DNA of 64,000 bases from Jaltomata sinuosa (Eukaryota > Streptophyta > Magnoliopsida > Solanales > Solanaceae), in assembly GCA_003996215.1 (NCBI GenBank), contig QJPP01007580.1, positions 62,001 through 126,000 on the forward strand, read 5' to 3'. The position numbers and the translations under genes were made by a program. This document shows positions 47,540-57,966 of the stretch, in pieces; within the stretch, counting starts at the first letter, position 1; each line of letters begins with the position of its first letter. The notes beneath the pieces were generated by a model. That model worked only from the letters and a program-made list of their open reading frames with translations. It did no database searches and was not told the origin of the DNA.

Positions 47540-47961
47540 ATGCGAGAGAGAATGCTAAGGATCCGAGAGGAAATGGAGGTTCTTCAGAGAAAACATGAGA
47601 GAGTCGATCAACTCGTAGAAGTTGCCTTAGCTCGGTCCAAGGAGGTGGAAGAGCAGACCGCTAAGGCTAAAGAGAGGATTGCTGCGATCAACCAAATACT
47701 GGGAAAAACCAAGACTAAGACCAAACAGACTTTGCCTAGAACTCAAAATATTGCACCTGAAGTTGAGGATGTCACTGGAAGATTGGAACAAGTCAACAAA
47801 GGGAAGGAAATAGTAACTAAAGAACTCGAAGACAATGACCAAGTGCCTATGTAGATCACTACTTAAAGGGCCCAACTCTTTGACACGAGAGTTCGCCACT
47901 GGATCAAGGTCAAGGGTGATGCTATCAGGCCTTCCAGATTCAGGCCAGTAGGGAAGCCCAT
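47540..47961 (+). pseudogene. Pre-gag ORF of element F, part before E
   Basis: An ATG at 47540 starts a strongly charged helical segment (MLRIREEMEVLQRKHERVDQLVEVALARSKEVEEQ), likely coiled coil, then a Lys/Thr-rich part. After stops at 47852 and about 47863 the frame goes on with RVRHWIKVKGDAIRPSRFRPVGKP. It is interrupted at 47961 by E and resumes at 54799. I do not recognise a family for the N-terminal part. Confidence 0.6.
47957..47961. repeat. Target site duplication of element E, left copy
   Basis: CCCAT, repeated at 54799-54803. Confidence 0.93.
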
Positions 47962-49278
47962 TGATAACGCTCAAACTACACCTCAATTTAAGAAGCGTAT
48001 GCGATCGTTGTCAAATATATAACCCAACAAGGTTGGGGTCGAATCCCACAGAGAATATGGTGATGATTAAGACTTTAGTGAAGTATGTGACTAGTTGTCA
48101 ATCGTTTCCAGTAACTAAAAGGGGGGGTTTTGTAATCAAATTGTAAACAAAACAATAATAAACGTAGGAGAAATAATCAGTAGGAGAGAATGCGAACTAG
48201 GGACGTGGTTACCATGGCGTTGTAACAATGTCGATTCTAGGCTTAACCGGGTTCTTTCTATATGAATGTCACGATGTGATTGCGTCAATTGTATCGTCTA
48301 AACGTCTCTCGACCAAATAAACAAATTTCCTTTTATTTTCTCTCGATCTCAAAAAGATGTTCTTTTTAGCTCTCAATCCTAACATCAAGTAGATTAATCC
48401 AGTTACGGCATTAATCTTTAAGACGAGAGTTGGTAGTCTCGAATCCTTGTTGTTAATCAAGTTTCCCGGTTTTAATCTCTTTCTCAAGCAAATTAAACCT
48501 AGGCATGTTCTAATGTTTGCAACCCACTAGAAAACGTGACATAATGTATGATTAACAACGTGACAATACATAAATCGAACCCAACGCTACCCGGAATCTA
48601 TATTGCTACGTTTGCCATGGCTCCCACAACCCTAGTTGCGGGAGTTTTAGTTAATCATGCTATAAAGAAAAGAGAAGAGAATTGAATTCATAATAAGGAG
48701 AAGAAGTTCTTACAATATAATGAAAACCAATCTTCAATAATCCAATAACAAGAAAAACCAAGAACTCACGAACACGAATTCAAGAATCCGAAAACGTGTT
48801 GTTGCTCTCAAAAATTGACTAAAAACTATTCTAAAACTATTGGTTGTCTCCTAATTACATAAACCTATCATAGGGTATTTATAGGAGTCAAAGAAACCAA
48901 ATCCAAAACGGGCTAGGAATCCCCAAAACACGGGTCGCCGACGTAAGCCACTGCCTTAGCGTGACGGTTAGGCTGACGGACCGTCACTGCCTTGACGGAC
49001 CGTCGCCTGGACCGTCAGCCTTAGGCAGTGGCACTGTCCCTTTGCTGCCTTGGAGTGACGGTCCCAGTGACGGACCGTCACACCTGTGACGGGCCGTCAC
49101 TCAGGCCGTCACTCTTAGGCAGAATGTTGTTTTTCGCGTATTTTCTTCCGTTTCCGTGTTTGTTTCCATTGCCTACAAATACAACATAAAAACATCAAAA
49201 ACAACAATGGTTGCTTGAAAACGTACGATTGTTCTTAGTAAAAAGGAGTCGAAAGTGACGTAAATTAGTGTCACATCA
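47962..49278 (-). repeat. 3' LTR of element E
   Basis: 1317 bp, from TGATAACGC to GTGTCACATCA on the plus strand. It carries a minus-strand TATAAATA (48883-48876) and, upstream of it in the sense direction, a palindrome array at 48935-49130. Confidence 0.95.
48935..49130 (-). repeat. TGACGGACCGTCA palindrome array, E 3' LTR
   Basis: Units include two copies of GACGGACCGTCAC, one GACGGACCGTCGC, GACGGGCCGTCAC, GAGTGACGGTCCC and CAGGCCGTCACTC. A longer inverted pair (CCACTGCCTTAGC and CCTTAGGCAGTGG) surrounds the first half. The 5' LTR has the identical array at 54455-54650. Confidence 0.85.
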
Positions 49279-49294
49279 ACACCCCCAACTTAAA
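49279..49294 (-). other. Polypurine tract of element E
   Basis: Minus-strand TTTAAGTTGGGGGTGT lies directly before the 3' LTR, preceded by TTGAGGACAAGCGAACG as in D. Confidence 0.85.
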
Positions 49295-50818
49295 ACGTTC
49301 GCTTGTCCTCAAGCAACATAACATAAAACAATAATACGACTCAACTAAGAACACGAACTTATGTCTATAGCACTTCATGGTCATTCAAAACTTATTCAAT
49401 TAAATCAAGCTCCCTCGTAGCACACGTATGTATGAAACACTAACTTGCAAGGATCCAAACATGTCATTCCGATATGATAGAATATTATGCATACACATAC
49501 GTAGCTATCCTAACAATCAATAGACAATATAGACATCTTGGTGCCCTCACCACAAAGAAATCCCACACACAAGATTTGGGACTAGGTAAGCGCTCACCCT
49601 CACAAACGATTTCAAACAATGCACATGCGATACCATAGGCTTGCCCTTACTATTCTATTTCAGTTCTTCAGAAAGCTACTTAGGATCACTACAGGACTTG
49701 TATTTGCTTGTAATGAGGCTTCGGGTGCTGGTAGGATGCATTTAGGGGTTAGTGACTAAGACCTCCTTGGAACCACTTACATCTTATCACCACATAACTT
49801 CACTTTATCCATCCTTATTCACCTTTTTATTTCCTTGATTCTAGATACAGGTGCGGCCTCCTTTTTGACAAAAAGAATTCTTTTTTGTTTCTTTTTCGAT
49901 CTTTTTCATCATTCTTTATTGTTTTCTTTTCTTTTCTTAGGCGCACACCCGGATTTTCATTCTATTCAACAACAATCATCTCCATCCTCTTTTTCTTCTC
50001 CTTTACCACTATAGTAGCCACCCTCAACTTAGGCTGATTGCCTGCGTTGAGGTGCACAATGTCCATGCAGGACCAGGGCCAAACAGGGTTTACCTCTATA
50101 GTAGCCACCCTCAACTTAGGCTGATTGCCTGAGTTGAGGTGCACGATGTCCAAGGAAGGACCAGGGCCAAAATAGAGATTCAAAGTTAAACAGGAATGGT
50201 GACAGGTTATTGAAAGAACAAGGTCAATTATGGCTCAAACAGGGATCAAAGGGGTTATTTATATTTGGACGGTCTTTTAGGTTAAGTGGACTGCACACAA
50301 AAAGGGCCTGTGATCCTTTCCTAAGCAACCACTTTCAAACTTAACAAAATAGACCGGGCAAGTTCTAGATGCATGCACAGAGTAAGAATTTATGACAATA
50401 ATCTCACACGCTCTTGGCACCAAGAAACTATATCGCTACCAACTATCAAACAACCGCCCGGCTTAAGCTTAAGCATACTCATTCTAATCATATTCACACA
50501 ATGACATTCAAGGATCCAGGCAGTCAATTGTTTCAACATAAGCTCAAAACCAGAAAATTTTTCAAGGGGCCTCGTTTTTAGACAAGAACAACGCATGCTT
50601 GCTATAGACACTAAAAAAAAAAAATTAAAACAACAACCTAAACATGCCGGTTCTACTAGATAGCACACCGGAGGGAAAAGAAATCGGCAACAAAAACCCT
50701 CGGTGGTGACTCACAGATATCCCAACACCCTCAACTTAGATTCATGCATTGTCCCCAATGCATACATATGAAAATTAAAACTGTGAGAATAAAGGAATAC
50801 CTGTGAAGTCGATATGAC
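49295..50818 (-). other. 3' non-coding region of element E
   Basis: No domain is seen, and pol is absent between here and protease. It holds an 87-bp tandem duplication (50009-50182) with the tract AAGTTGAGGGTGGCTACTATAG in each unit, and a third such tract at 50729-50741. The same tract occurs in the 3' region of D (1699-1711). T-rich and A-rich runs lie near 49860-49940. Confidence 0.7.
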
Positions 50819-51577
50819 TCAGATTCTGGAATGATGTTGGAGACCGCCAGGGTCTCCAAAACAAGAGAACTCGATGGAGTGTTTGCACGCGCTGCTGATT
50901 CGATGTTGCTGTCCAACTTCTTCTTTTGTTGGCTCCGCAGCTAGTCGTGACTGCTTCTTCGCTCTTTCTTTGCAGATTCTCTTGCGGTGTTTTCGTTTCT
51001 TTGATCTATTTTCACCGCCTTTTTTTGCCTGTCTCACCACCCCATTCGATCCCAACTTCATAGCAGCTCGGGTCTCAACCAAACACTTCTCCTCAAGGTG
51101 CACATCCGCAGGCTCTTCCTCAATAGCATTGATGACCGCGACCACCCTCATGTCACTTGGTTGCTTCATCACTTTAGACACATCGAACTTGACCATTTCA
51201 TTGTTCAATCGGAAGGTCAGTTCGTTTTTCTCCATGTCAACCAAAACTCTCGCCGTAGCTAACAATGGTCGTCCCAAGATTATGGGAACTTCGAAGTCCA
51301 CTTCGCAATCCAAAATTACACAGTCAGCTGGGAAGATAAGCTTACCGATCTTTATTAGCACATCAGACAAGATCCCTACGGGTCGCTTTACCGAACGGTC
51401 AGCCATCCTCACTCTCATGGACGTTGGTTTAGGAGCTCCCAAACCCAATTTGTTATACACTGCTAGCGGCATCAAATTGATACTAGCCCCAAGATCACAC
51501 ATAGCTCTTTCGAAGTTGAGCTTCCCGATAGTACATGGAACAGTGAACGCACCTGGATCTCCTTTCTTTTCCACTAA
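50819..51577 (-). pseudogene. Protease of element E
   Basis: In the same frame as gag, after the TAA at 51580-51578, come GAFTVPCTIGKLNFERAMC, the active site CDLGASINLMPLAVYNKLGLG (D-L-G-A-S), SVKRPVGILSDVLIKIGK, DCEVDFEVPIILGRPLL and an acidic linker. The C-terminal part is basic (RSKKRKHRKRICKERAKK) and does not resemble the RT that should follow; the frame ends at 50819. The protease fold looks complete, so only the upstream stops prevent its translation. A 243-codon ORF on the opposite strand is its antisense shadow. Confidence 0.88.
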
Positions 51578-53356
51578 TTATCTAGAGGAAATAGCGCTGC
51601 AGTGATGGAGGTTGTCTTCCGGCTCAAAACTTACCGTCCTCTTCTTTGTGATCAAGTCCTTCATGAACTTGGCATAACCGGGCATTTGTTCCAGAGCTTC
51701 CACCAATGGTATGTTTATTGAAATCTGTTTTAACATGGTCATGAAGTTCAGGAACTTACTATCGTCAGCTTTCTTCTTCAACCTCTGGGGGAAAGGGGGT
51801 GGGTGTCGAAACATTATAGTTGGAAGCTTTTCAGCTTCCTTGCGTTTCTCTGCGGGCTTTGGTGTTTCCTCCTCTACTGCCTCTTTATCATCCGCACTAT
51901 CATCTTGAGCATGAATTACCGGATGTGATTCCGGTAATACTTTTCCGCTTCTTGTGGTGATCGCCATACAGCTTGCATCATTCTGCGGATGAGTGGTGTC
52001 GCTCGGCAAAGTACCTATTTTCCTTGGGGTTAGAGATGCCGAGATGTGACCCACTTGCTGCTCTAGTTGCTTGATCGCGGTTGAGTGTGACTCCACTACC
52101 AGACTCAATGTTGATAACTCATTCCGTATTGCCTTTTCCCCAGAGTCCGTTGATTCCACCTTAAGCAGCATCTTCGCCATCATGTTCTCAAGTTTGGACG
52201 TCTCAGTTTCGCTGCCAGTTTTGTCCCGATTGCCAGGTGGTATATACACCCCACCTCTATCGGAGTTGTTCCTCCAGCTTCCTTGGTCGCGATTTTTGTA
52301 GCCACCATTCTCATAGTGGTTGTCTCTTGGATAGTTCCGACCTTGGTTTCCCTAGCCATTGGCCTGGAAACCCCCCAAGTAATTGGCCTCCTCAGTCTCT
52401 ATACCTTGGGAACCCACAGCTTGCACCTTCTCTATACTTCCTGACGTCAAGTGCCTTGTCAGGAGATCCAACTGTGTTTTAAGATGCGCCATGTCTTGGT
52501 CGCGCTCTTCCTCTTTCCTTCTCTGCTCTGCTGACATGCCAACTGTATAGGTGCTAGCTGCAACCTCTGAATCTCGTGTGTGCCAGGCCCTGTTGGTCTT
52601 GGTGAGCCTGTCTAGAATAGCTGTGGCGTCGGCAAAAGTGCGACCCATAAACGCTCCACCTGCTGCGTTATCCAATGTCGGCTTGGTAGCCGAATTTAGT
52701 GCCCGATAGAATGTCTGCATCAAGAATTCGTTGTTCAGCTGATGGTTGGGGCACTGTGTCAGCTTCTTCTTAAATCGCAACCAGGTCTCGTGCAGTGCTT
52801 CGTGCAGTTGCTGCCTGAAGTTGCTGATTTCGTCCCTCAACTGTATCATCCGAGAGGGAGGAAAGAACCTTTCTAGGAAAGCTCCTCTCAACTCTCCCCA
52901 CGTTGCGATAGAGTCGGGGGTCAATTCTGTCAACCACAACGCTGCCTCATCAGACAGAGACAACGGAAACAACCTAAGCCTGATCGCAGTCTGACTCACT
53001 CCTGGCAGTTCGAACGACTTGCAGATGCCCACGAAATTCATTAAGTGCTGGTTTGGATCATCCCTAGCGACACCTCGGAACACTCCTCTCCAGTTCAACA
53101 GCTGGATCATCGTGCTAGTGATGTTGAACTTGGCTCCGGGCGGTAGTGGTGGAACAATAATGGCGCCAGTAGCGCCAGTTCCATCTAATTCGAGATCCTC
53201 ATCCTGCAGACCACCAGCATTCAGATTTTGTTGGGCCTGCAGTTCGGCAGCGAGCCTTGCTGCCTCTAGTTCTGTGGCCATATTCCGCCTCAAAGTTCTA
53301 GCAAGCTCGGGATCGTAAGGTAGTATTGGTTCACCCGAGCTTCGGGTACTATGCAT
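51578..53356 (-). pseudogene. Gag of element E
   Basis: An ATG at 53356 (MHSTRSSGEP) starts a frame of 335 codons to a TAG at 52354-52352, continuing in the same frame to a TAA at 51580-51578. Capsid features are GVARDDPNQHLMNFVGICKSF, LFPLSLSDEAALWLTEL, FLERFFPPSRMIQLRDEI and the end segment FYRALNSATKPTLDNAAGGAF. After the amber codon comes a Gly/Asn/Arg-rich basic stretch (GRNYPRDNHYENGGYKNRDQ), then a coiled-coil-like segment (STLSLVVESHSTAIKQLEQQV) and a Pro-rich linker to protease. There is no classical CCHC knuckle, as is usual in Athila-type gag. Apart from the two stops the frame is intact. Confidence 0.9.
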
Positions 53357-53460
53357 GCACAACTTTGTACCCTGTCAAAACAAAAACAACAAACAAACGT
53401 AAAGCAGGAAATTATAACAAAAAGTCAAATAGACACACCAGACTTAATCAAAAACCGTAT

Positions 53461-53478
53461 TCCCCGGCAACGGCGCCA
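53461..53478 (-). other. Primer binding site of element E
   Basis: Minus-strand TGGCGCCGTTGCCGGGGA, four bases past the 5' LTR, matches the Athila tRNA-Asp-type site without mutation. Confidence 0.9.
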
Positions 53479-53482
53479 TTTT

Positions 53483-54798
53483 TGATAACGCTCAAACTAC
53501 ACCTCAATTTAAGAAGCGTATGCGATCGTTGTCAAATATATAACCCAACAAGGTTGGGGTCGAATACCACAGAGAATATGGTGATGATTAAGACTTTAGT
53601 GAAGTATGTGACTAGTTGTCAATCGTTTCCAGTAACTAAAGGGGGGGTTTTGTAATCAAATTGTAAACAAAACAATAATAAACGTAGGAGAAATAATCAG
53701 TAGGAGAGAATGCGAACTAGGGACGTGGTTACCATGGCGTTGTAACAATGTCGATTCTAGGCTTAACCGGGTTCTTTCTATATGAATGTCACGATGTGAT
53801 TGCGTCAATTGTATCGTCTAAACGTCTCTCGACCAAATAAACAAATTTCCTTTTATCTTCTCTCGATCTCAAAAAGATGTGCTTTTTAGCTCTCAATCCT
53901 AACATCAAGTAGATTAATCCAGTTACGGCATTAATCTTTAAGACGAGAGTTGGTAGTCTCGAATCCTTGTTGTTAATCAAGTTTCCCGGTTTTAATCTCT
54001 TTCTCAAGCAAATTAAACCTAGGCATGTTCTAATGTTTGCAACCCACTAGAAAACGTGACATAATGTATGATTAACAACGTGACAATACATAAATCGAAC
54101 CCAACGCTACCCGGAATCTATATTGCTACGTTTGCCATGGCTCCCACAACCCTAGTTGCGGGAGTTTTAGTTAATCATGCTATAAAGAAAAGAGAAGAGA
54201 ATTGAATTCATAATAAGGAGAAGAAGTTCTTACAATATAATGAAAACCAATCTTCAATAATCCAATAACAAGAAAAACCAAGAACTCACGAACACGAATT
54301 CAAGAATCCGAAAACGTGTTGTTGCTCTCAAAAATTGACTAAAAACTATTCTAAAACTATTGGTTGTCTCCTAATTACATAAACCTATCATAGGGTATTT
54401 ATAGGAGTCAAAGAAACCAAATCCAAAACGGGCTAGGAATCCCCAAAACACGGGTCGCCGACGTAAGCCACTGCCTTAGCGTGACGGTTAGGCTGACGGA
54501 CCGTCACTGCCTTGACGGACCGTCGCCTGGACCGTCAGCCTTAGGCAGTGGCACTGTCCCTTTGCTGCCTTGGAGTGACGGTCCCAGTGACGGACCGTCA
54601 CACCTGTGACGGGCCGTCACTCAGGCCGTCACTCTTAGGCAGAATGTTGTTTTTCGCGTACTTTCTTCCGTTTCCGTGTTTGTTTCCATTTCCTACAAAT
54701 ACAACATAAAAACATCAAAAACAACAATGGTTGCTTGAAAACGCACGATTGTTCTTAGTAAAAAGGAGTCGAAAGTGACGTAAATTAGCGTCACATCA
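53483..54798 (-). repeat. 5' LTR of element E
   Basis: 1316 bp, from TGATAACGC to GCGTCACATCA on the plus strand. Differences from the 3' LTR that I can see lie near 53555 (C/A), 53640 (one A fewer), 53857, 53881, 54661, 54691, 54744 and 54789. Confidence 0.95.
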
Positions 54799-54803
54799 CC
54801 CAT
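54799..54803. repeat. Target site duplication of element E, right copy
   Basis: CCCAT, matching 47957-47961. Confidence 0.93.
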
Positions 54804-55440
54804 CACCCTCAAAGTTCACTTCTATGAATATACCAAAAATCCGAAGGTGATTCTCTGTTCAGAAATTTATGAGACCCTGAAAGCTATGGAGGTCCTGCAT
54901 CCTGACCAATCTAAGGGATACGGGTGTCACCCTCACAATGAGCACAAAGAATGTTCCTATCATCCACGTCATAAAGGACACACTATCGATTAATGCAATG
55001 CCCTAAGAGCCCAGATTTACCACATGATCACTAGCGGCCAGATAAGCTATCTGTGGGCCCCCCAAACCATCCTTGCTTGTGACCAAGTTGTCTATGGCAT
55101 GACCATCACTGAGGAAATGATGATTCATCGCTATGATTTCACCATCTTCCAGGACACTTACTATGAAAACTATACTAAGCTGGTCCAAACTGGGATCCTG
55201 GAGCCCGTGGAAAGGAAATCGGGGAAGATGCCCAGGGATTGACATCAGGGGAAAAAAGTTTACCTCTACTACAAAGGGGTCGGAGGCCATGATATCGAGA
55301 CTTGTCGCCACTTTCGGGTCAATTTGGAATACCTCATTGACATGGGAAAAATCAAGCTGGAGTTTCCTCCTTATCATCCTTGAAGAAAAATCGAGAAGAG
55401 TCTAGAAGATCCCATCATCCAGAGCTGAAAGTAGCAGAAG
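54799..55440 (+). pseudogene. Pre-gag ORF of element F, part after E
   Basis: The frame continues from 47961 as PITLKVHFYEYTKNPKVI and then shows a knuckle-like CSYHPRHKGHTID, a stop, CNALRAQIYHMI (54952-55030). Next comes a linker (SYLWAPQTILACDQVVYG). A second, decayed copy reads YLYYKGVGGHDIETCRHFRVNLEYLIDMGKI (55258-55355), lacking the first Cys. Both follow the plan C-x-Y-H-x4-G-H-x4-C also seen at the end of the gag of this element. The CCCAT duplication of E stands at the start. The frame ends near 55383. The role is unknown; a nucleic-acid-binding protein is the natural guess. Confidence 0.6.
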
Positions 55441-55967
55441 TAGCAGAGGTTTAGCTTTTAGTTTCTTTATTTTTATTTTTGATGTTGTCTTTTTACTTTC
55501 CCTTTGTATTTAGAATAGTGGATGAAATGAAATGAGACAACTTATCTATCACAAGTTCGAACTACGTAGGGCCTGAATTCTCAAGAATGAGATACGTAGG
55601 CAGCCTTCAAGGCCCGACCCATGTCTTAAAGAAATTGTCATTTCTCCACATCAACGAAGATGACAAAGAGTTCGGGAGAACAATAGGAAGAGATGTTACA
55701 AGATCAACAAAATCAACCTTTCCTGACAAAACCTACTTATCCCAAATCAATGGACAAAATCCTGTCCTTTGAAACAATTGAGTCAAAATTGCCCGTGGAC
55801 CAATTTGCCTTGACGAAGAGCAACTTTTATGTGTTTAAAGCAATTCCTATGTGTTTATTCCTTGTCATATATCTTGTATTATTCATCACTAACGAAACCT
55901 AACATAGTGGCCTTTGAGTTGTTTTTCATCTTAACAGATAAAAGAAACTGGTTTGTGTTGACAAAAA
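55441..55967 (+). other. Spacer before gag of element F
   Basis: Non-coding, T-rich. It contains one copy (55558-55605) of a module GAACTACGT...CTGAATTCTCAAGAATGAGATACGTAGG, which recurs three times after integrase. It ends with an acceptor-like CATCTTAACAG (to 55937) 30 bp before gag. Confidence 0.6.
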
Positions 55968-57966
55968 TTGGCTGAACAATCTTACTTCACTCGCTCGAAA
56001 GCACACTTGAATCCATCATATGACCCTCGTTTGTCTGAAGAAAGAATGACTGATAGTGAGGAAGAAAACACCTTGGCTATAAGTGACAACGTCATCGCTG
56101 AACAGAATGAAATGATCGCAGAGCTTGCGAAGAAATTAGAAAAGATGTAGGAAGAAGTGCAAAAGGCAAAAGACATAGCTAGCTTGGCAATCGCTGCCAA
56201 TACTCCTAGTTTGGGAAACTCTCAGCCCCCTCCTCAAAACCCTCCACTCAATTCTCCATAAACCGGAAATCTACCAAAAGACATCCCCTCCTCTTCCATT
56301 ACCAGGCCTTCAAACAAACCTATTCAAAATAACCCCTCCCTCGTCAGGTCCCTATACCAGACCCATACTCCCCCTGTTCAACATACTAACCAAAAAAACA
56401 ATCCATGTGCCTATCTCCTGCAAAACCCTCCAAACCTCCAGAACACTTCACAAAACACCTACAACTCTCAAAATAACCATGCTAATGTCACCAATGCCGT
56501 TAACCAACATAACTTTACCCCCACGTACCCAAATATTGTTCCATACATCCAGCCTCCACCAGTGCAGAACCTACCCCCCATTTTTCATACCATAACAAAA
56601 CCATACCCCATCCTCCAGGAGAACCCTGAGTTAGATCATTATGAAGAGAAAGAAAGAGAGTTGAAGGTCGCAGAATTGAAACGTGACCTCGATATGGCAC
56701 AAATAAGAGAGGAAATGGCCCAGATGCGAGAGTTGCAGAGTTTGCCTTATGAAAAAGGCTATGCTTATGATGATCTCTGCATTCACCCTGAGATGAACTT
56801 ACCATAAGGATTCAAAATTCCAAAGTTTGAAATCTTCAAAGGTGTTGGGAGTCCCGAAGCCCATCTAAGGAGTTACTGTGGTCAAATGGTCAGCGCCCGA
56901 AGAAACGATGCCCTCCTAATGAGACTATTTAGCCGAAGTCTGAATGGAAAAGCATTGGAATGGTTCGCCTTTCAAGAAGTGGTCCAAGTGGAGAGATATC
57001 GCCCGAGACTTCACCCAGAGATTTGCATACAACGTAGAAGTCATCCTGTATCGATATTCCCTGGGACACATCAGGCAAAAGTCAAATGAAGATTTCAGAG
57101 ATTATGCTTATCGGTGGAGAAAAGAGGCTACGAGAGTCTGGACTCCCATGACCATAGAAGAAATAAGCACGGTGTTTATGCGCGCTCAGGAGTCGGAAGT
57201 TTATGACTAGATGATATAGGTGGTAAAGGCCCGGTTCGCTGACTTAGTCAAAATTGGAGAGATTATGGAAGAAGGGCTCCGCAGTGGCAAGTTCACCAAG
57301 ACCCCGATTTCTTCAGGACCAACAGGACCCTCCAAGAAAAAGAGAGAGGAGGTATCTTCGGTGTCTTTCAATCCTAGTCCAAAACCACATAAACCCTTCG
57401 AAGCTGGTTACAAGAAGCCACTTGTTCCAACAACCCCTCATCCAGTTCCACAAAACCCTCAACCTATCTTCTATACGCAGCCAGTCTACCAAGCTCCAAT
57501 GTCAAATATGAAGCCTACATACCAAGCTCTAATGTCAAATATGCAACCCACCTACCAAACTCCTCCCCAGAATTTTCCAGTGTACCAAAGGGCTCCCAAA
57601 AATCAGAATAACCACCGGGTTCCTCCTCCTGCTAACCCCGGTCTCCCTCAATAAAATTTTGAAAGGAAAGTTCCTTAAACTTTCACTCAGTTGGCCAAAA
57701 CCCAAACTCAGTTATATGAAAGACTGAAAACTGCCAGATTAGTTCAGCCCATTCAGCATAAACCAGGCAACGTCAACTCTTCTTTCTACAAAGCTGATCG
57801 ACATTGTGCCTATCACTCAGGAGGCGCAGGGAATAGTACGGAGGATTGTAACAATCTGAAACACAAGATTCAATATTTGATCGATCAGAAGGTAGTCATC
57901 TTACAGACAGCACTGCCAAAAATGTTAATAACAACCCACTTCCAAATCATGGAAGAGCCACTGTAA
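55968..57966 (+). pseudogene. Gag of element F
   Basis: The reading frame opens with LAEQSYFTRSKAHLNPSYD; the expected ATG is TTG here, so the start codon seems lost. The N-terminal part is acidic and coiled-coil-like with stops at 56148 and about 56260, then Pro/Asn-rich, then a charged helix (HYEEKERELKVAELKRDLD). The capsid follows: KFEIFKGVGSPEAHLRSYCGQM and LFSRSLNGKALEWF, with a shift near 56960, then RDFTQRFAYNVE and DFRDYAYRWRKEATRV. The C-terminus is Pro-rich with a short repeat (YQAPMSNMKPT / YQALMSNMQPT). It ends in a knuckle CAYHSGGAGNSTEDCNNLKHKIQYLID in which the usual His is Asn. Several stops break it. Confidence 0.85.

Larger units (their letters stand above)
47962..54798 (-). 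mobile_element. Element E: young non-autonomous Athila-type element with gag and protease only
   Basis: It is 6837 bp with LTRs at 47962-49278 and 53483-54798 and CCCAT duplications outside. On the minus strand the order is 5' LTR, tRNA-Asp-like primer site, gag-protease frame (53356-50819), about 1.5 kb non-coding, polypurine tract and 3' LTR. RT, RNase H, integrase and third ORF are absent, although C shows what the full family looks like. By eye the LTRs differ at seven bases and one single-base indel, so the insertion is recent. Because gag-protease also has two in-frame stops, it was probably mobilised wholly in trans. Confidence 0.93.

Noticed and set aside
50874..51605. 243-codon ORF on the plus strand, one of the longest open frames here
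   Set aside because: It is exactly antisense to the protease of E, which has a recognisable active site and shares its frame with gag.
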